Shown here in pieces: positions 35,274-44,370 of a stretch of 64,000 nt of DNA. The notes below the pieces were generated by a model. That model searched no databases. It saw only the letters and a program-made list of their open reading frames with translations, and had not been told where the DNA came from. The translations under genes were made by a program, and so were the position numbers. The stretch's first letter is position 1; each line of letters starts with the position of its first letter. Source of the DNA: Paenibacillus physcomitrellae (GTDB lineage: Bacteria; Bacillota; Bacilli; Paenibacillales; Paenibacillaceae); assembly GCF_002240225.1 (NCBI RefSeq), contig NZ_CP022584.1, forward strand, positions 4,368,094 to 4,432,093, read 5' to 3'.

Positions 35274-36962
35274 TTAAACTTTGAATTGCTTGACGGCTTC
35301 TCTCAGCTTGTCGGCCTGCTGGTTCAGATGGCTGATTCTGCCGAAGAAGGATTCCATTTCATCCTGCTGCGACTCTGCTGAAGCGCTGATTTGCTTGATA
35401 TTCTCCAGACTTGCTGAAGAGATGGAGGCACTTTCTTCAACCGATGCCGTAACTTCCTCGGTACCTGCTGAAATTTGCTGAGTGGAAGACGAAATATTTT
35501 GCATGGTCATATTAATGCTTTGAATCCATTCATCAAGCTTCTGGAAGGCTTGGCCTGCTTCGCGTACTTTACCGGAACCTGACTGAATTTGCATATTCAC
35601 CTGATTCATGGCCAATACGGAGTTGCCGGTATCCAAACGGATTTGTTCCAGCGATTCTCCGATTTCTTTAACCGCGCTGCTGGATTGCTCAGCAAGGCTG
35701 CGGACTTCACTGGCTACGACCGCAAATCCTCTGCCGTGCTCACCCGCGCGTGAAGCCTCAATCGCAGCATTCAACGCCAGAATCTGAATCTGTTTCGTAA
35801 TTTCATTGATGGTATTAGCTATTGTAGTAATGGATTCTGAACGTGCGTTCATCTGTTTCATATGACCGAGTGATTCGGCGGCTGCATCTTCAATCAAATT
35901 CATTTGATTTACGGCTTCTTGGGCCAGCTTGTTACCGGCATCGGCTTCATTCGAAGCTTGGCTCATTCGTTCAGACACTTCTGCTGAGGAAGAAGCTATG
36001 TATTGGACACCTTGCGAAATCTCTTCCATGGCTCTGGCATTTTCAGTGGCGGCCAGGGAAATCATTTCGCTGCCCTTTTGGATTTCTTTACTGGATTCAC
36101 CTGACTGCTGAAGCATCGATTTCACATTGTCAATGCGCCGGGCCATCTCCGAGCTGTCTGCCGCTACCTGCTCCGAGGTCAAAACCACGCTTGAAATCAT
36201 CTCTTTCAGTGCTTTTGTCATCGTTTTGAAGCTGGAGGCGAGCTGAGCGATTTCGTCTTTGCCTTTGACTGTGATCTCCTCGCGGAAATCGCCTTCGGCC
36301 ATCTTTTGGGTTACATTGGACAACCGGCGAAGCGGCTTGGAAATACTGCGGCTGATCAAATAAGCAGCTACAAGGCAGACCACAATGACCAAGACGGATA
36401 AACCGATACAGATCAAAGCAATCTGGTGCCGTTTATCGGTGACGAATTTGGCGTCGATGCCGACGGCGAGGACTAGATCTGAGCCGGATAAGGCGACGTA
36501 AGCCGTTTTATGGGTACCGAATTTATCACTGTATAAATCGCTGAGCTGTGCGTTTCCACTAGAAAGAGCCTTTTTCATTGCGGGCTGTACTTCGATGGTT
36601 TCTTTGGCTTTCATTTCGGACTTACTGTCTGCGGCCAGTACGGTTGCCTGTTTGTCTTGAACCTGCACCAGATAGGCTGTTTCCAGATTAAACTCTTGAA
36701 TCTTTTTGTCAAAATACGTCTGGACCGTATAAACGGAATTTTCGCTTCCTCCTTTGACCTGGCGGGCCTGAGAGTCATTGAGGTTTTTGTAGGTATCCTG
36801 AGCGCTCGTCCGAAGCACTTTATCGAACTGGGGCAGCACATTTTCATCAATGATCTTCATGGAGAAATAGTAAAAACTTAGACTGAAGAGAAGTGATGAT
36901 AGGACAATAATGAGCGTAAATGTGACCATGAGTTTCCTGGAAATAGATTTCATTGAAAACAT
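35274..36962 (-). CDS. Methyl-accepting chemotaxis protein
   Basis: A 562-residue receptor. TM1 lies near residues 11-33, an extracytoplasmic sensor of about 145 residues with a single-Cache-like layout ([24 protein letters not shown]) follows, and TM2 is near 183-205. A HAMP domain and a long methyl-accepting signalling coiled coil come next. The signalling tip reads [35 protein letters not shown], the highly conserved CheA/CheW contact. ATG 36962 follows AAGGAGAG. No che genes are adjacent; the ligand is unknown. Confidence 0.95.
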   Translation of the reverse strand: MFSMKSISRKLMVTFTLIIVLSSLLFSLSFYYFSMKIIDENVLPQFDKVLRTSAQDTYKNLNDSQARQVKGGSENSVYTVQTYFDKKIQEFNLETAYLVQVQDKQATVLAADSKSEMKAKETIEVQPAMKKALSSGNAQLSDLYSDKFGTHKTAYVALSGSDLVLAVGIDAKFVTDKRHQIALICIGLSVLVIVVCLVAAYLISRSISKPLRRLSNVTQKMAEGDFREEITVKGKDEIAQLASSFKTMTKALKEMISSVVLTSEQVAADSSEMARRIDNVKSMLQQSGESSKEIQKGSEMISLAATENARAMEEISQGVQYIASSSAEVSERMSQASNEADAGNKLAQEAVNQMNLIEDAAAESLGHMKQMNARSESITTIANTINEITKQIQILALNAAIEASRAGEHGRGFAVVASEVRSLAEQSSSAVKEIGESLEQIRLDTGNSVLAMNQVNMQIQSGSGKVREAGQAFQKLDEWIQSINMTMQNISSSTQQISAGTEEVTASVEESASISSASLENIKQISASAESQQDEMESFFGRISHLNQQADKLREAVKQFKV

Positions 36963-37255
36963 TCGGTTCTCTCCTTCTCAAAATAATGTGCTGGAAGTCC
37001 TAGGTCATTTTTCCGCAGAAAATGAGGATTTGGAGCAGCTTTTGTTTATTTTATAGTAAAAAAATCCAATTGGGAATGAAAAATTCTCATTTTTTCTACT
37101 TTTTCTGAATAAATAGCGTAAAACAAGTGAAACGTTTACAATCCATGTTATATAGTGATTTTTTAGTCCTAGTTTTTGGCAGGAGTTAACCTATTTGTTT
37201 GGGAGCTGACATTCGTCACGGCCATTCCTCCCTGACCAAATCCTCCGTTATATGA
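36963..37255. other. AT-rich upstream region of the chemotaxis receptor gene
   Basis: About 290 bases with no gene. It has A/T tracts around 37050-37110 but no convincing sigma-D flagellar promoter could be read. A terminator for the neighbouring gene follows at 37256. Confidence 0.4.
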
Positions 37256-37287
37256 AACAGGCAGTCCCGTCAACGGAACTGCCTGTT
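37256..37287 (-). terminator. Terminator after the aminopeptidase gene
   Basis: AACAGGCAGT pairs with ACTGCCTGTT, with extra CC/GG pairs inside. On the minus strand a short T-run follows (GTTTCAT). Confidence 0.7.
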
Positions 37288-37334
37288 GGTCTGAAATCAA
37301 AGTGTCTGTAGTTTGTGTGGCCAGTTACCTGGGC

Positions 37335-38423
37335 TTAACCGATAATGGTCAGTTCTTTTGGATAAGAGGTTAACACGCTGACACCTTGTTCGGTTACAAG
37401 CACATCATCCTCAATCCGAACGCCGCCTTTTCCAGGCAAATAAACGCCAGGCTCTACCGTGAACACGTTCCCTGCTTGAAGCAGGTCCTGATTCTCCCCG
37501 TGAACGGACGGATATTCGTGTACATCGATGCCGAGTCCATGACCGAGCCGGTGCAGGAAATAAGGGCCATAGCCGGCTTCGGAGATAACATCCCGTGCGG
37601 CTTTGTCAATGCTGCCGAAGCTGATTCCCGGTTTAATCGCTGCAATAGCAGCCTCATTGGCGGCCAGCACGGTATTGTACATGCGGGTCAGCTCGTCGGA
37701 CAATCCGCCTACGGCAAAGGTCCGGGTAATGTCAGAAGCATAACCGGCAGCGTAGACGCCCATGTCAAACATCAGCAGGTCGCCTGGCTGAATCTGGCGC
37801 GTTCCTGGTACACCGTGCGGCAAGGCGGTTTTCTCACCGGACAGCACCATTGTATCAAAGGAAGGGCCTTCGGCGCCTGCCTTACGCATCAGGTATTCGA
37901 TTTCGGCAACCATCTCATTCTCCGTCATACCGATCTGGACGCGGGATACCCCCTGCTTGAGCACCTCTTCAATCAGATTGACAGCATGCTGAAGTTTATG
38001 TACTTCTTCGGCTGATTTGATCACACGCATGCTTTGGAGCCAGTCCCCAATATTGCGGGCTTCCGTGAACGCCAGTTCTGCCTGCAGAGCTTCGTACCGC
38101 GTCACAGAAAGGTTGTTTTTCTCCAGGCCAATCACGCCGGTACTGCCTTTCAGCGCTTGTTTGAGCAGGGCATACGGGTTATCCGTATCTGTATGGGTGA
38201 CGATCTGCTCCACATCGCTGGCCGCCCGGGCCGCCGCTTCGTCAAGCGCTGGAACGACCAGAAAAGGCTGCTCGCCCCGCTTGTAGACGGCGCCCAGAAA
38301 CCGTTCATGCGGATTGCTGGCGAAGCCGGTTAAATAATAAACATGTTTGGGATCAGTGATCAGCAGCGTATCTATGCCCGCTTGGGACATGTGCTGATCC
38401 AAACGGGACCATTTTTCATTCAT
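37335..38423 (-). CDS. M24-family Xaa-Pro peptidase
   Basis: A 362-residue dinuclear-metal peptidase of the pita-bread fold. An N-terminal creatinase-like domain (about 1-130) is followed by the catalytic domain, with ligands in FDMGVYAAGYASDITR (two Asp), HRLGHGLGIDVHEYP (His), VEPGVYLPG (Glu) and RIEDDVLVT (Glu). It likely releases N-terminal residues before proline or cleaves X-Pro dipeptides; length and layout match PepQ/YqhT-like proteins. ATG 38423 follows AAGGGGAA, and the MBL gene lies 15 bases upstream on the same strand. Confidence 0.92.
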   Translation of the reverse strand: MNEKWSRLDQHMSQAGIDTLLITDPKHVYYLTGFASNPHERFLGAVYKRGEQPFLVVPALDEAAARAASDVEQIVTHTDTDNPYALLKQALKGSTGVIGLEKNNLSVTRYEALQAELAFTEARNIGDWLQSMRVIKSAEEVHKLQHAVNLIEEVLKQGVSRVQIGMTENEMVAEIEYLMRKAGAEGPSFDTMVLSGEKTALPHGVPGTRQIQPGDLLMFDMGVYAAGYASDITRTFAVGGLSDELTRMYNTVLAANEAAIAAIKPGISFGSIDKAARDVISEAGYGPYFLHRLGHGLGIDVHEYPSVHGENQDLLQAGNVFTVEPGVYLPGKGGVRIEDDVLVTEQGVSVLTSYPKELTIIG

Positions 38424-38438
38424 TATACAATTCCCCTT

Positions 38439-39161
38439 TTAGTTGGAAGCATGAGCCAGTTTCTCGATCGCTTCTTCCGGTTGTTGATCATAAACGCCTC
38501 CATGGTAACAAAGCACCCGGCGAATAGCAAGAGAGGTCAGTTTGGACATAGACTTTATAGCCAGCGGCATATCCGGTGTGAAAGCTTCATTAGGTCCCGT
38601 GAGGAGACCGTCTTTGACAATCAGCTGATCAGCGGCCAGAAGCAGCTCTTCCTCCGGCACGTAGAGGCAGATGTGGCCCGGTGTGTGACCTGGCGTATAA
38701 ATGACCCGAAGACCTCCGCCAACCGGCAGCTGCTCACCATCCTCCAGCAAACGGGTAATCCGGATGTCCTTCAAATCCACCGAAAGCTGCTCAAGCGCTT
38801 GCCGCATAGGCTCGGGCATAGTGGCGATACGGTCGGCTCCCATTTTCAGGAAAGGCGCTTTGCCTTCAATCACATCCGCATCTCCTGAATGAGCCCAGAT
38901 TTCAGGTTTGGAAGGAAGGGAAGCGACGATGGCAGGCAAACTGCCGATATGGTCGATATCCTGATGGGTCAGAATAATGCGCCGGATGTCGTTCCAAGCC
39001 ACGCCGGCCTCGCGGACAGACTCCTGAATAACCTCCAGCGAACCGGGCATGCCGGTATCTATCAGTGTTGCACCGTCTTGTTCGCTCCATATCAATACAG
39101 GGTGCATGCCGTTATGTTCAAGATTCAAATCAAAAATCCCTTGACTCAGCTTTTGAATCAT
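38439..39161 (-). CDS. MBL-fold metallo-hydrolase (glyoxalase II-like)
   Basis: A 240-residue metallo-beta-lactamase-fold protein. The metal motif reads THQDIDHIGS, so the usual first HxH is HxD-shaped (His-Gln-Asp-Ile-Asp-His), a known variant. Further ligands are in YTPGHTPGHICLY and AADQLIV. ATG 39161 follows GGAGAG with 9-base spacing; the longer TTG start at 39170 overlaps the ribosome site. It is probably co-transcribed with the peptidase gene. The substrate is unknown. Confidence 0.87.
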   Translation of the reverse strand: MIQKLSQGIFDLNLEHNGMHPVLIWSEQDGATLIDTGMPGSLEVIQESVREAGVAWNDIRRIILTHQDIDHIGSLPAIVASLPSKPEIWAHSGDADVIEGKAPFLKMGADRIATMPEPMRQALEQLSVDLKDIRITRLLEDGEQLPVGGGLRVIYTPGHTPGHICLYVPEEELLLAADQLIVKDGLLTGPNEAFTPDMPLAIKSMSKLTSLAIRRVLCYHGGVYDQQPEEAIEKLAHASN

Positions 39162-39356
39162 CGTCTCCAACTCTCCTTTTGATTTCGGTTATAGGCGATT
39201 GCCGTCAACTATTATATCAGAATAGACATATATTTTCCTGAAAAGCCGTATAATCTGTGCGCATCGGGCCATACCAATAACAGGTTTGAAAGGTCTTGAT
39301 TCGAGGTAAAAAACAGTGTACCCGCGAAATCTCCAAGGATAAGGGAGGTGAGCCAG

Positions 39357-39584
39357 TTGGCGGACAACCATGAGAAGAACTCCAGATCGGGAGCATCCGG
39401 GATGGATCAGCCTGAACAATACGAAACGGATACCGAAAGTTTGTTTGACCGGTTTGAAAGTGAACGAAATGTCGATCCGATTCCTGTAGAGGACCTTAAC
39501 GAGGAGGTTAAGGAGGAGCGGAACAAAGAGGAGACCAAGCATCATTCTTCGAGCGAAAAAAAATATTTAACCGGCTTTGAATAA
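39357..39584 (+). CDS. Small acidic, probably disordered hypothetical protein
   Basis: A 75-residue protein rich in Glu, Asp, Ser and Asn with almost no hydrophobic core, so likely disordered. I do not recognise it. TTG 39357 follows GGGAGGTGA with 6-7 bases of spacing, and a terminator follows the stop directly, which together support a real gene. It is flanked by genes on the other strand. Confidence 0.6.
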   Translation: MADNHEKNSRSGASGMDQPEQYETDTESLFDRFESERNVDPIPVEDLNEEVKEERNKEETKHHSSSEKKYLTGFE

Positions 39585-39599
39585 GCCGATATTCATGAG

Positions 39600-39645
39600 A
39601 ACCAGGCCGTCCGGCAGTGAGGGCGGCCTGGTTTGGTTTTGTTTC
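39600..39645 (+). terminator. Terminator after the small acidic protein gene
   Basis: AACCAGGCCG pairs with CGGCCTGGTT, followed by TGGTTTTGTTT. It also lies at the end of the convergent dehydrogenase gene. Confidence 0.82.
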
Positions 39646-39666
39646 CGGCTTCCGTCTGGCGCAACG

Positions 39667-40638
39667 TTATTTCCGGAGCTCGGGAACCACATTTTGCGGA
39701 TCTGCTCCCAGCAGAGCGGAGACCAGATTCTCCGCAGCCAGCATAGCCATATCGTTCCGGGTTTGGGCAGTAGCCGACCCGATGTGCGGCAGAGTCACTA
39801 CATTCTGGAGCTGAAGCAGGGTATGATCCGGCTGAACAGGCTCTCTTTCAAAGACGTCAAGTCCGGCGCCGAAAATTTGTCCCTGCTGAAGCGCTTCGGT
39901 TAAAGCCTCTTCATCGACGACCGGGCCACGTGAGGCATTGATAAAGATGCCTGTCGGCTTCATTTGTGCAAATTCATTCCGGCCGAAGAGGTGACGGGTT
40001 TGCGGGGTGAGCGGCGTCATCAGGACTACAAAATCGGCCTCATGCAGCAAATCGTTCATTTCCGCATATTTGGCGCCAAACTTATGCTCGGCATCCGGCT
40101 TACGGTGGCGGTTGTGATACACGATGTCCATCCCGAAGCCGAAATGGGCTCTCTGCGCAACCGCTTCGCCGATCCGTCCCATGCCGATGATGCCTAGCTT
40201 CTTATGATGCATGTCCAATCCGAACAACACATCGTTGTCGCCTTTCTTCCATTGTCCCTGCTTCACGTAGGTATCAAGCTCCGGCACACGGCGGCAGACA
40301 GCCAGCATGAGCGCCAGGATCAAATCAGCCACCGTATCATCCAGCACGTTCGGAGTATGAGTCCCGATAATCCCCCGTTCTTTCATGGCGTCCAGATCAA
40401 AATGGTTATAGCCTACACTCATCGTGCTGACGGCTTTCAGTTTGGGAGCGCGGCTGAGCAGTTCAAGGCCGATCTTATTGCCGGAGGTCAGCAGGCCATC
40501 CGCTTCCGCCAGCTCTTCGAGCAGAACTTCATATGGAATGGCGCCGGGGCCTTCCCATTTCCGGTATTGAACATGTTTAGCCAGGTAGCTCTCCGTTTCG
40601 TCCGGAATCTTGCAGGCAACGTATACGTGTGGTTTCAC
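39667..40638 (-). CDS. D-2-hydroxyacid dehydrogenase (glyoxylate/hydroxypyruvate reductase type)
   Basis: A 323-residue NAD(P)-dependent dehydrogenase. The cofactor motif GMGRIGEAVAQ is near residue 155. The catalytic trio is visible: Arg in NASRGPVVDEEAL, Glu in DVFEREPV and His in PHIGSAT. The closest family members reduce glyoxylate and hydroxypyruvate to glycolate and D-glycerate. The longest frame begins at 40764, but GTG 40638, eight bases after AAGGAG, gives the conserved MKPHVYVAC-like start. Confidence 0.9.
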   Translation of the reverse strand: MKPHVYVACKIPDETESYLAKHVQYRKWEGPGAIPYEVLLEELAEADGLLTSGNKIGLELLSRAPKLKAVSTMSVGYNHFDLDAMKERGIIGTHTPNVLDDTVADLILALMLAVCRRVPELDTYVKQGQWKKGDNDVLFGLDMHHKKLGIIGMGRIGEAVAQRAHFGFGMDIVYHNRHRKPDAEHKFGAKYAEMNDLLHEADFVVLMTPLTPQTRHLFGRNEFAQMKPTGIFINASRGPVVDEEALTEALQQGQIFGAGLDVFEREPVQPDHTLLQLQNVVTLPHIGSATAQTRNDMAMLAAENLVSALLGADPQNVVPELRK

Positions 40639-40862
40639 AATCAAAACTCCTTCCATAACAGGTGTTAAATGAAAAACAGCAGGATAACCGGTTACCGGCT
40701 TCCATCTTCTCCTTAACTTTACACCTGCGGGCCGGAGGAAGAAACCCCATGCCGAGTTATACAAAGTTGGGGCTCGCGACTTTTATGCGGTCATTATAGT
40801 ATCCAACGACTTTTAGCAGTACCAGCCCCTGAAACTTATCTAAGCGAATCCAAAAAATAAAT

Positions 40863-40886
40863 GACCTCTCCGGTTCCGGAGAGGTC
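40863..40886 (-). terminator. Terminator after the MarR gene
   Basis: GACCTCTCCGG and CCGGAGAGGTC form an 11-base palindrome. On the minus strand it is followed by ATTTATTTTTT. The rest of the ~305-base gap to the dehydrogenase gene shows no gene. Confidence 0.85.
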
Positions 40887-40943
40887 TTGTCATGAACATA
40901 ATTCAACAGTCCTGGGCTTGAAAGCCGAAATAAAAAAATACAG

Positions 40944-41414
40944 TCAAGGCGGGGAGACTTTCCCGGATACGGAAGGGGCTGTATTTGTTCGGTGCGCCAG
41001 CTTGGTAATCAATTGAATGTCCTGATCGGTCAGTCGGTTGAGGAAATGTTCACGTATTGCCTTGGCGGCTACAGGACGAGCATCCTCCAGTGCGGATTGC
41101 CCGGCGTGGGAAATGATCACCTGAACGCCGCGGTCTGAGTCCAAAGGTTTTCTTAGAACAAGCCCGCGCTGCTCCATCCGAGTCAGATGATGGGACAACC
41201 GGCTCTTTGTCCACTCCATGGAATCGGCCAATTCCTGCTGTCGAAGTTTACCGCCGCCCAGAAGATCCAGACGGTCCAAGATCCCAAAGTCGCCTTCAGA
41301 CAAGCCGGTATGCTCGGACAGGTCTTTGATTACGCGGTCGAAGATGTTCTTAAAGGAGCCTTTCCACATATACCATATATTCATTTCTTCTTCGGTTAAC
41401 TGGTTCTTATTCAT
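40944..41414 (-). CDS. MarR-family transcriptional regulator
   Basis: A 156-residue winged-helix regulator. The recognition helix and wing are in QELADSMEWTKSRLSHHLTRMEQRGLVLRKPLDSDRG, the classic MarR pattern, and the N- and C-terminal helices form the dimer interface. The frame is open back to 41501, but that segment is made of the two operator palindromes (translated as a repeated WLTRQP). ATG 41414 gives the usual length; its ribosome site is weak. It very likely controls itself and the divergent hydrolase genes. Confidence 0.9.
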   Translation of the reverse strand: MNKNQLTEEEMNIWYMWKGSFKNIFDRVIKDLSEHTGLSEGDFGILDRLDLLGGGKLRQQELADSMEWTKSRLSHHLTRMEQRGLVLRKPLDSDRGVQVIISHAGQSALEDARPVAAKAIREHFLNRLTDQDIQLITKLAHRTNTAPSVSGKVSPP

Positions 41415-41430
41415 AGGGACATCATAGCAT

Positions 41431-41446
41431 GGTTGACGCGTCAACC
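41431..41446. promoter_or_regulatory. MarR operator 1
   Basis: Perfect 16-base palindrome GGTTGACGCGTCAACC in the MarR-hydrolase divergent region, close to the MarR start codon. Confidence 0.75.
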
Positions 41447-41454
41447 ACAATAAT

Positions 41455-41483
41455 GTTAAAGTAATCACAGGTTGACGTGTCAA
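41455..41483 (-). promoter_or_regulatory. Predicted marR promoter overlapping operator 2
   Basis: On the minus strand TTGACA (41483-41478), 17 bases, TTTAAC (41460-41455). The -35 is inside operator 2, which fits autorepression. The -10 is weak. Confidence 0.5.
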
Positions 41484-41485
41484 CC
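41470..41485. promoter_or_regulatory. MarR operator 2
   Basis: GGTTGACGTGTCAACC, identical to operator 1 except for the centre. Centre-to-centre distance is 39 bases, so two dimers could bind about four helical turns apart. Confidence 0.75.
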
Positions 41486-41628
41486 ATAATGCAACTTGCA
41501 ATGATCTGTATCCAATACGAATTAGCGGATACCTGGCCAGGATCCCCTAAGGTAAGATTCTGAGTTTCAGAGAAATTTAAGAAACATAGAAGAGAGAGTA
41601 AATTCACACACCCAAGGAGGAAATTCGC

Positions 41629-42594
41629 ATGAACAAACTGATAAATAAAGCCCGAAATATCCCTGTGAGTGCGCCTGCTCCTGTTATCTCCGTCAGTCCG
41701 GTATCCCTGCCGTCACCGGGGCGGGCCGTAGAGCTTCAAGTCCGGGTCTCCGCTCCCATAACCGGTCGCGATCTGCCCGTCATCCTTCTCTCGCATGGGC
41801 ATGGATATTCGAATCACCTTTCTTCGTTAAATGGTTACGGTCCGCTCGCCAATTTCTGGGCCGCGCACGGCTTTGTCGTCATCCAGCCCACCCATCTGGA
41901 CTCCAAGACATTGGGTCTTGATACGGACGGCCCTGAGGGGCCTTTGTTCTGGCGGTCGCGCGCAGAGGACATGAAGCGGATTATGGACCATTTGGACATG
42001 ATTGAGGATTCCGTTCCCGGGCTGAAGGGACGTATGGACCAGAACCGGATCGCTGCAGCCGGTCATTCCATGGGGGGACACACGGTAAGTCTGCTGCTTG
42101 GTGCCCGTCTTACGGACCCTGCAGACGGAACGGAAGTCGATTTGTCCGATACACGGATTAAGGCCGGCGTGCTGCTTGCTGCTCCCGGAAGGGGCGGGGA
42201 GGATCTCAGCGCGTTTGCGGCTGAACATTATTCCTTTTTACTATACATGAGTTTTGCCGCGATGCAGACGCCTGCTCTTGTGGTGGCGGGGGAAAAGGAC
42301 GTATCCTCCCATCTGACAGTCAGGGGAGCAGACTGGCATGCCGACCCGTATTTTCTGAGTGAGGGTCCGAAGTGTCTGCTTACCTTGTTTGGTGCGGAGC
42401 ATGGACTTGGCGGCGTTGCCGGATATGACACGGCCGAAACGACAGACGAGAACCCCGATCGAGTAGCGGCGGTGCAGCGTCTGACCTGGGCCTATCTCCG
42501 ATCTTCGCTTTACTCGGAGGACCCAGCCTGGTCCGAAGCTTGTAAAGCTTTAATGGACACCCCGGATCCGCTTGGCCGAGTCGAATGCAAATGA
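41629..42594 (+). CDS. Alpha/beta hydrolase (chlorophyllase/dienelactone-hydrolase-like), copy 1
   Basis: A 321-residue alpha/beta hydrolase. LLSHGHGYSNHL forms the oxyanion region, and the nucleophile elbow is GHSMGG with Ser147. The acid is probably in VAGEKDVSS and the catalytic His in GAEHGLGGVAGYD. ATG 41629 follows AAGGAGG. It is divergent from a MarR gene with two operator palindromes between, so induction by a MarR ligand is likely. It is about half identical to the next gene by eye. The substrate could be an ester, a lactone or an antimicrobial; not decided by sequence. Confidence 0.85.
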   Translation: MNKLINKARNIPVSAPAPVISVSPVSLPSPGRAVELQVRVSAPITGRDLPVILLSHGHGYSNHLSSLNGYGPLANFWAAHGFVVIQPTHLDSKTLGLDTDGPEGPLFWRSRAEDMKRIMDHLDMIEDSVPGLKGRMDQNRIAAAGHSMGGHTVSLLLGARLTDPADGTEVDLSDTRIKAGVLLAAPGRGGEDLSAFAAEHYSFLLYMSFAAMQTPALVVAGEKDVSSHLTVRGADWHADPYFLSEGPKCLLTLFGAEHGLGGVAGYDTAETTDENPDRVAAVQRLTWAYLRSSLYSEDPAWSEACKALMDTPDPLGRVECK

Positions 42595-42619
42595 AAATAA
42601 ATAAAGTGGAGAGAGGAAC

Positions 42620-43588
42620 GTGGAAATAATGAAAAATATGGACAATATCGAAAACTGGAAAAACAATGGATTAACACCAGCCCCAATCATTTCAGTAAAA
42701 CCTGTAACCTTGCCGTCGGCGCCTGGGCGAGGGGAAGACCTGCAGGTACGGATCACAGCGCCGGCAGCAGGACAAGATCTTCCTGTTCTCATTTTCTCGC
42801 ATGGTTACGGCTGGTCGCTGGATGGTTATGCACCGTTAGCCGATTTCTGGGCTGCTCACGGCTTTGTTGTTATTCAACCCACTCATCTGGACTCCAGATC
42901 GCTGAATCTGCCGCCTGAGGATCATCGTACGCCACACATTTGGCGTATTCGCGTTGAAGACATCCGGCAGATTCTAGACCAGCTCGAACTCGTCGAAGCT
43001 TCGCTTCCTGGCCTAAGCGGGCGACTTGATCGAACCTGCATCGCGGTGGCCGGACACTCCTGGGGCGGACAGACGGCAAGTATGCTGCTCGGTGCAAGGG
43101 TTTTGGATGCGAGCGGTAAACCGGGGGAGGATTGGTCTGATCCGCGGATCAAAGCGGGGGTGCTGCTCGCCACGACCGGCCTGGGCGGTGCTGACTTAAC
43201 TCCTTTTGCTGCTGAACATTTTCCCTTTATGAACCCGAGTTTTGCGGACATGACCACGCCGGCTCTAATTGTGGCGGGTGACCAGGATCAATCGTTATTG
43301 TCCACACGGGGACCGGACTGGTTTACGGATCCGTATGTCATGAGCCCCGGCAGCAAAAGTCTGCTTACGCTGTTTGGAGCGGAACATTCGCTTGGCGGCA
43401 TTGCCGGATATAACGTTACGGAAACGACTGATGAGAACCCCGAGCGGGTCGCGTTGATTCAGCAAATGACGTTGGCTTACCTGCGAGGCGCCCTTGGTTT
43501 GGACGACTGGAGCTGGCCGGCGGCTTGCTCGGCGCTGAAGGAGAAGACTCCTCATTTGGGGCGGGTAGAGTCCAAAACAGAACGCTAA
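42620..43588 (+). CDS. Alpha/beta hydrolase (chlorophyllase/dienelactone-hydrolase-like), copy 2
   Basis: A 322-residue paralogue of the gene before it. The nucleophile elbow is GHSWGG, again with Ser147, and the His region is GAEHSLGGIAGYN. It lies 25 bases downstream, so the pair is an operon made by tandem duplication. GTG 42620 is the likely start (GGAG eight bases upstream); ATG 42629 is an alternative. Differences near the nucleophile (Trp for Met) and shortened loops after the oxyanion region may reflect distinct substrates. Confidence 0.85.
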   Translation: MEIMKNMDNIENWKNNGLTPAPIISVKPVTLPSAPGRGEDLQVRITAPAAGQDLPVLIFSHGYGWSLDGYAPLADFWAAHGFVVIQPTHLDSRSLNLPPEDHRTPHIWRIRVEDIRQILDQLELVEASLPGLSGRLDRTCIAVAGHSWGGQTASMLLGARVLDASGKPGEDWSDPRIKAGVLLATTGLGGADLTPFAAEHFPFMNPSFADMTTPALIVAGDQDQSLLSTRGPDWFTDPYVMSPGSKSLLTLFGAEHSLGGIAGYNVTETTDENPERVALIQQMTLAYLRGALGLDDWSWPAACSALKEKTPHLGRVESKTER

Positions 43589-43660
43589 AGACTTCGCCGT
43601 ATTAAAAAGGCCGCAAATTGAAAAAGAGAAGATGCCTAATTCCTTTTGAGTAAACCTTAT

Positions 43661-43714
43661 AAAAAAACTGCGGCTGTCCAAGACCAGGGAAGTGGTCAAG
43701 GACAGCCGCAGTTT
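43661..43714 (-). terminator. Terminator at the end of the que operon
   Basis: AAACTGCGGCTGTCC pairs with GGACAGCCGCAGTTT, with an inner GACC/GGTC stem. On the minus strand it is followed by seven T. It probably serves the convergent hydrolase unit as well. Confidence 0.92.
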
Positions 43715-43769
43715 GCGCTTGTGCGTATATTTTTCAATTCAATAAAGGATTAATGAAAGGTTTTATTAG

Positions 43770-44267
43770 TTAACGATTATCCACTTTCTCCGGATACATA
43801 TCGTGGTTGAAGAGACGCTGCTCCGCCATCTGCTCGTATTTGGTGCCCGGCTTGCCGTAGTTGCAGTAAGGGTCAATGGAGATGCCGCCTCTTGGCGTAA
43901 ATTTGCCCCATACCTCAATGTAGCGGGGATCCATCAGCTTGATCAGATCGTTCATAATGATGTTGACGCAGTCCTCGTGGAAATCGCCATGGTTGCGGAA
44001 GCTGAACAGATAAAGCTTCAGCGATTTGCTTTCCACCATTTTGATGTCCGGAATATAGCTGATATAGATGGTAGCAAAATCCGGCTGTCCGGTGATCGGA
44101 CAAAGGCTCGTGAATTCCGGGCAGTTGAATTTAACGAAATAGTCCCGGTAAGGATGTTTGTTGTCAAAGCTTTCAAGCACATCAGGCGCGTAGTTGAAAG
44201 GATATTTAGTGCCCTGATTGCCGAGCAGGGTCAGGTCCTGCATTTCGTCTTGCTGTCTTCCGCTCAT
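43770..44267 (-). CDS. queF: NADPH-dependent 7-cyano-7-deazaguanine reductase
   Basis: A 165-residue T-fold enzyme that reduces preQ0 to preQ1 in queuosine synthesis. The catalytic Cys is in [10 protein letters not shown], and the NADPH-site motif [16 protein letters not shown] follows. The C-terminal [10 protein letters not shown] is also conserved. Length is that of the short unimodular form of Bacillales. Last gene of the que operon, 103 bases after queE. Confidence 0.97.
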   Translation of the reverse strand: MSGRQQDEMQDLTLLGNQGTKYPFNYAPDVLESFDNKHPYRDYFVKFNCPEFTSLCPITGQPDFATIYISYIPDIKMVESKSLKLYLFSFRNHGDFHEDCVNIIMNDLIKLMDPRYIEVWGKFTPRGGISIDPYCNYGKPGTKYEQMAEQRLFNHDMYPEKVDNR

Positions 44268-44370
44268 AGGATTACCTGCTTTCCTTTTTGTCTTTATATA
44301 TTAGAAAAAAATAGCTGTATGCTTTAGGCGCACGTTCCTCATAAACGTCAAGGACGCTCCCTTGCGCAGC

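Noticed and set aside
41415..41501. Longer MarR with repeated WLTRQP segments
   Set aside because: The repeated peptide is the translation of the two operator palindromes, not protein.
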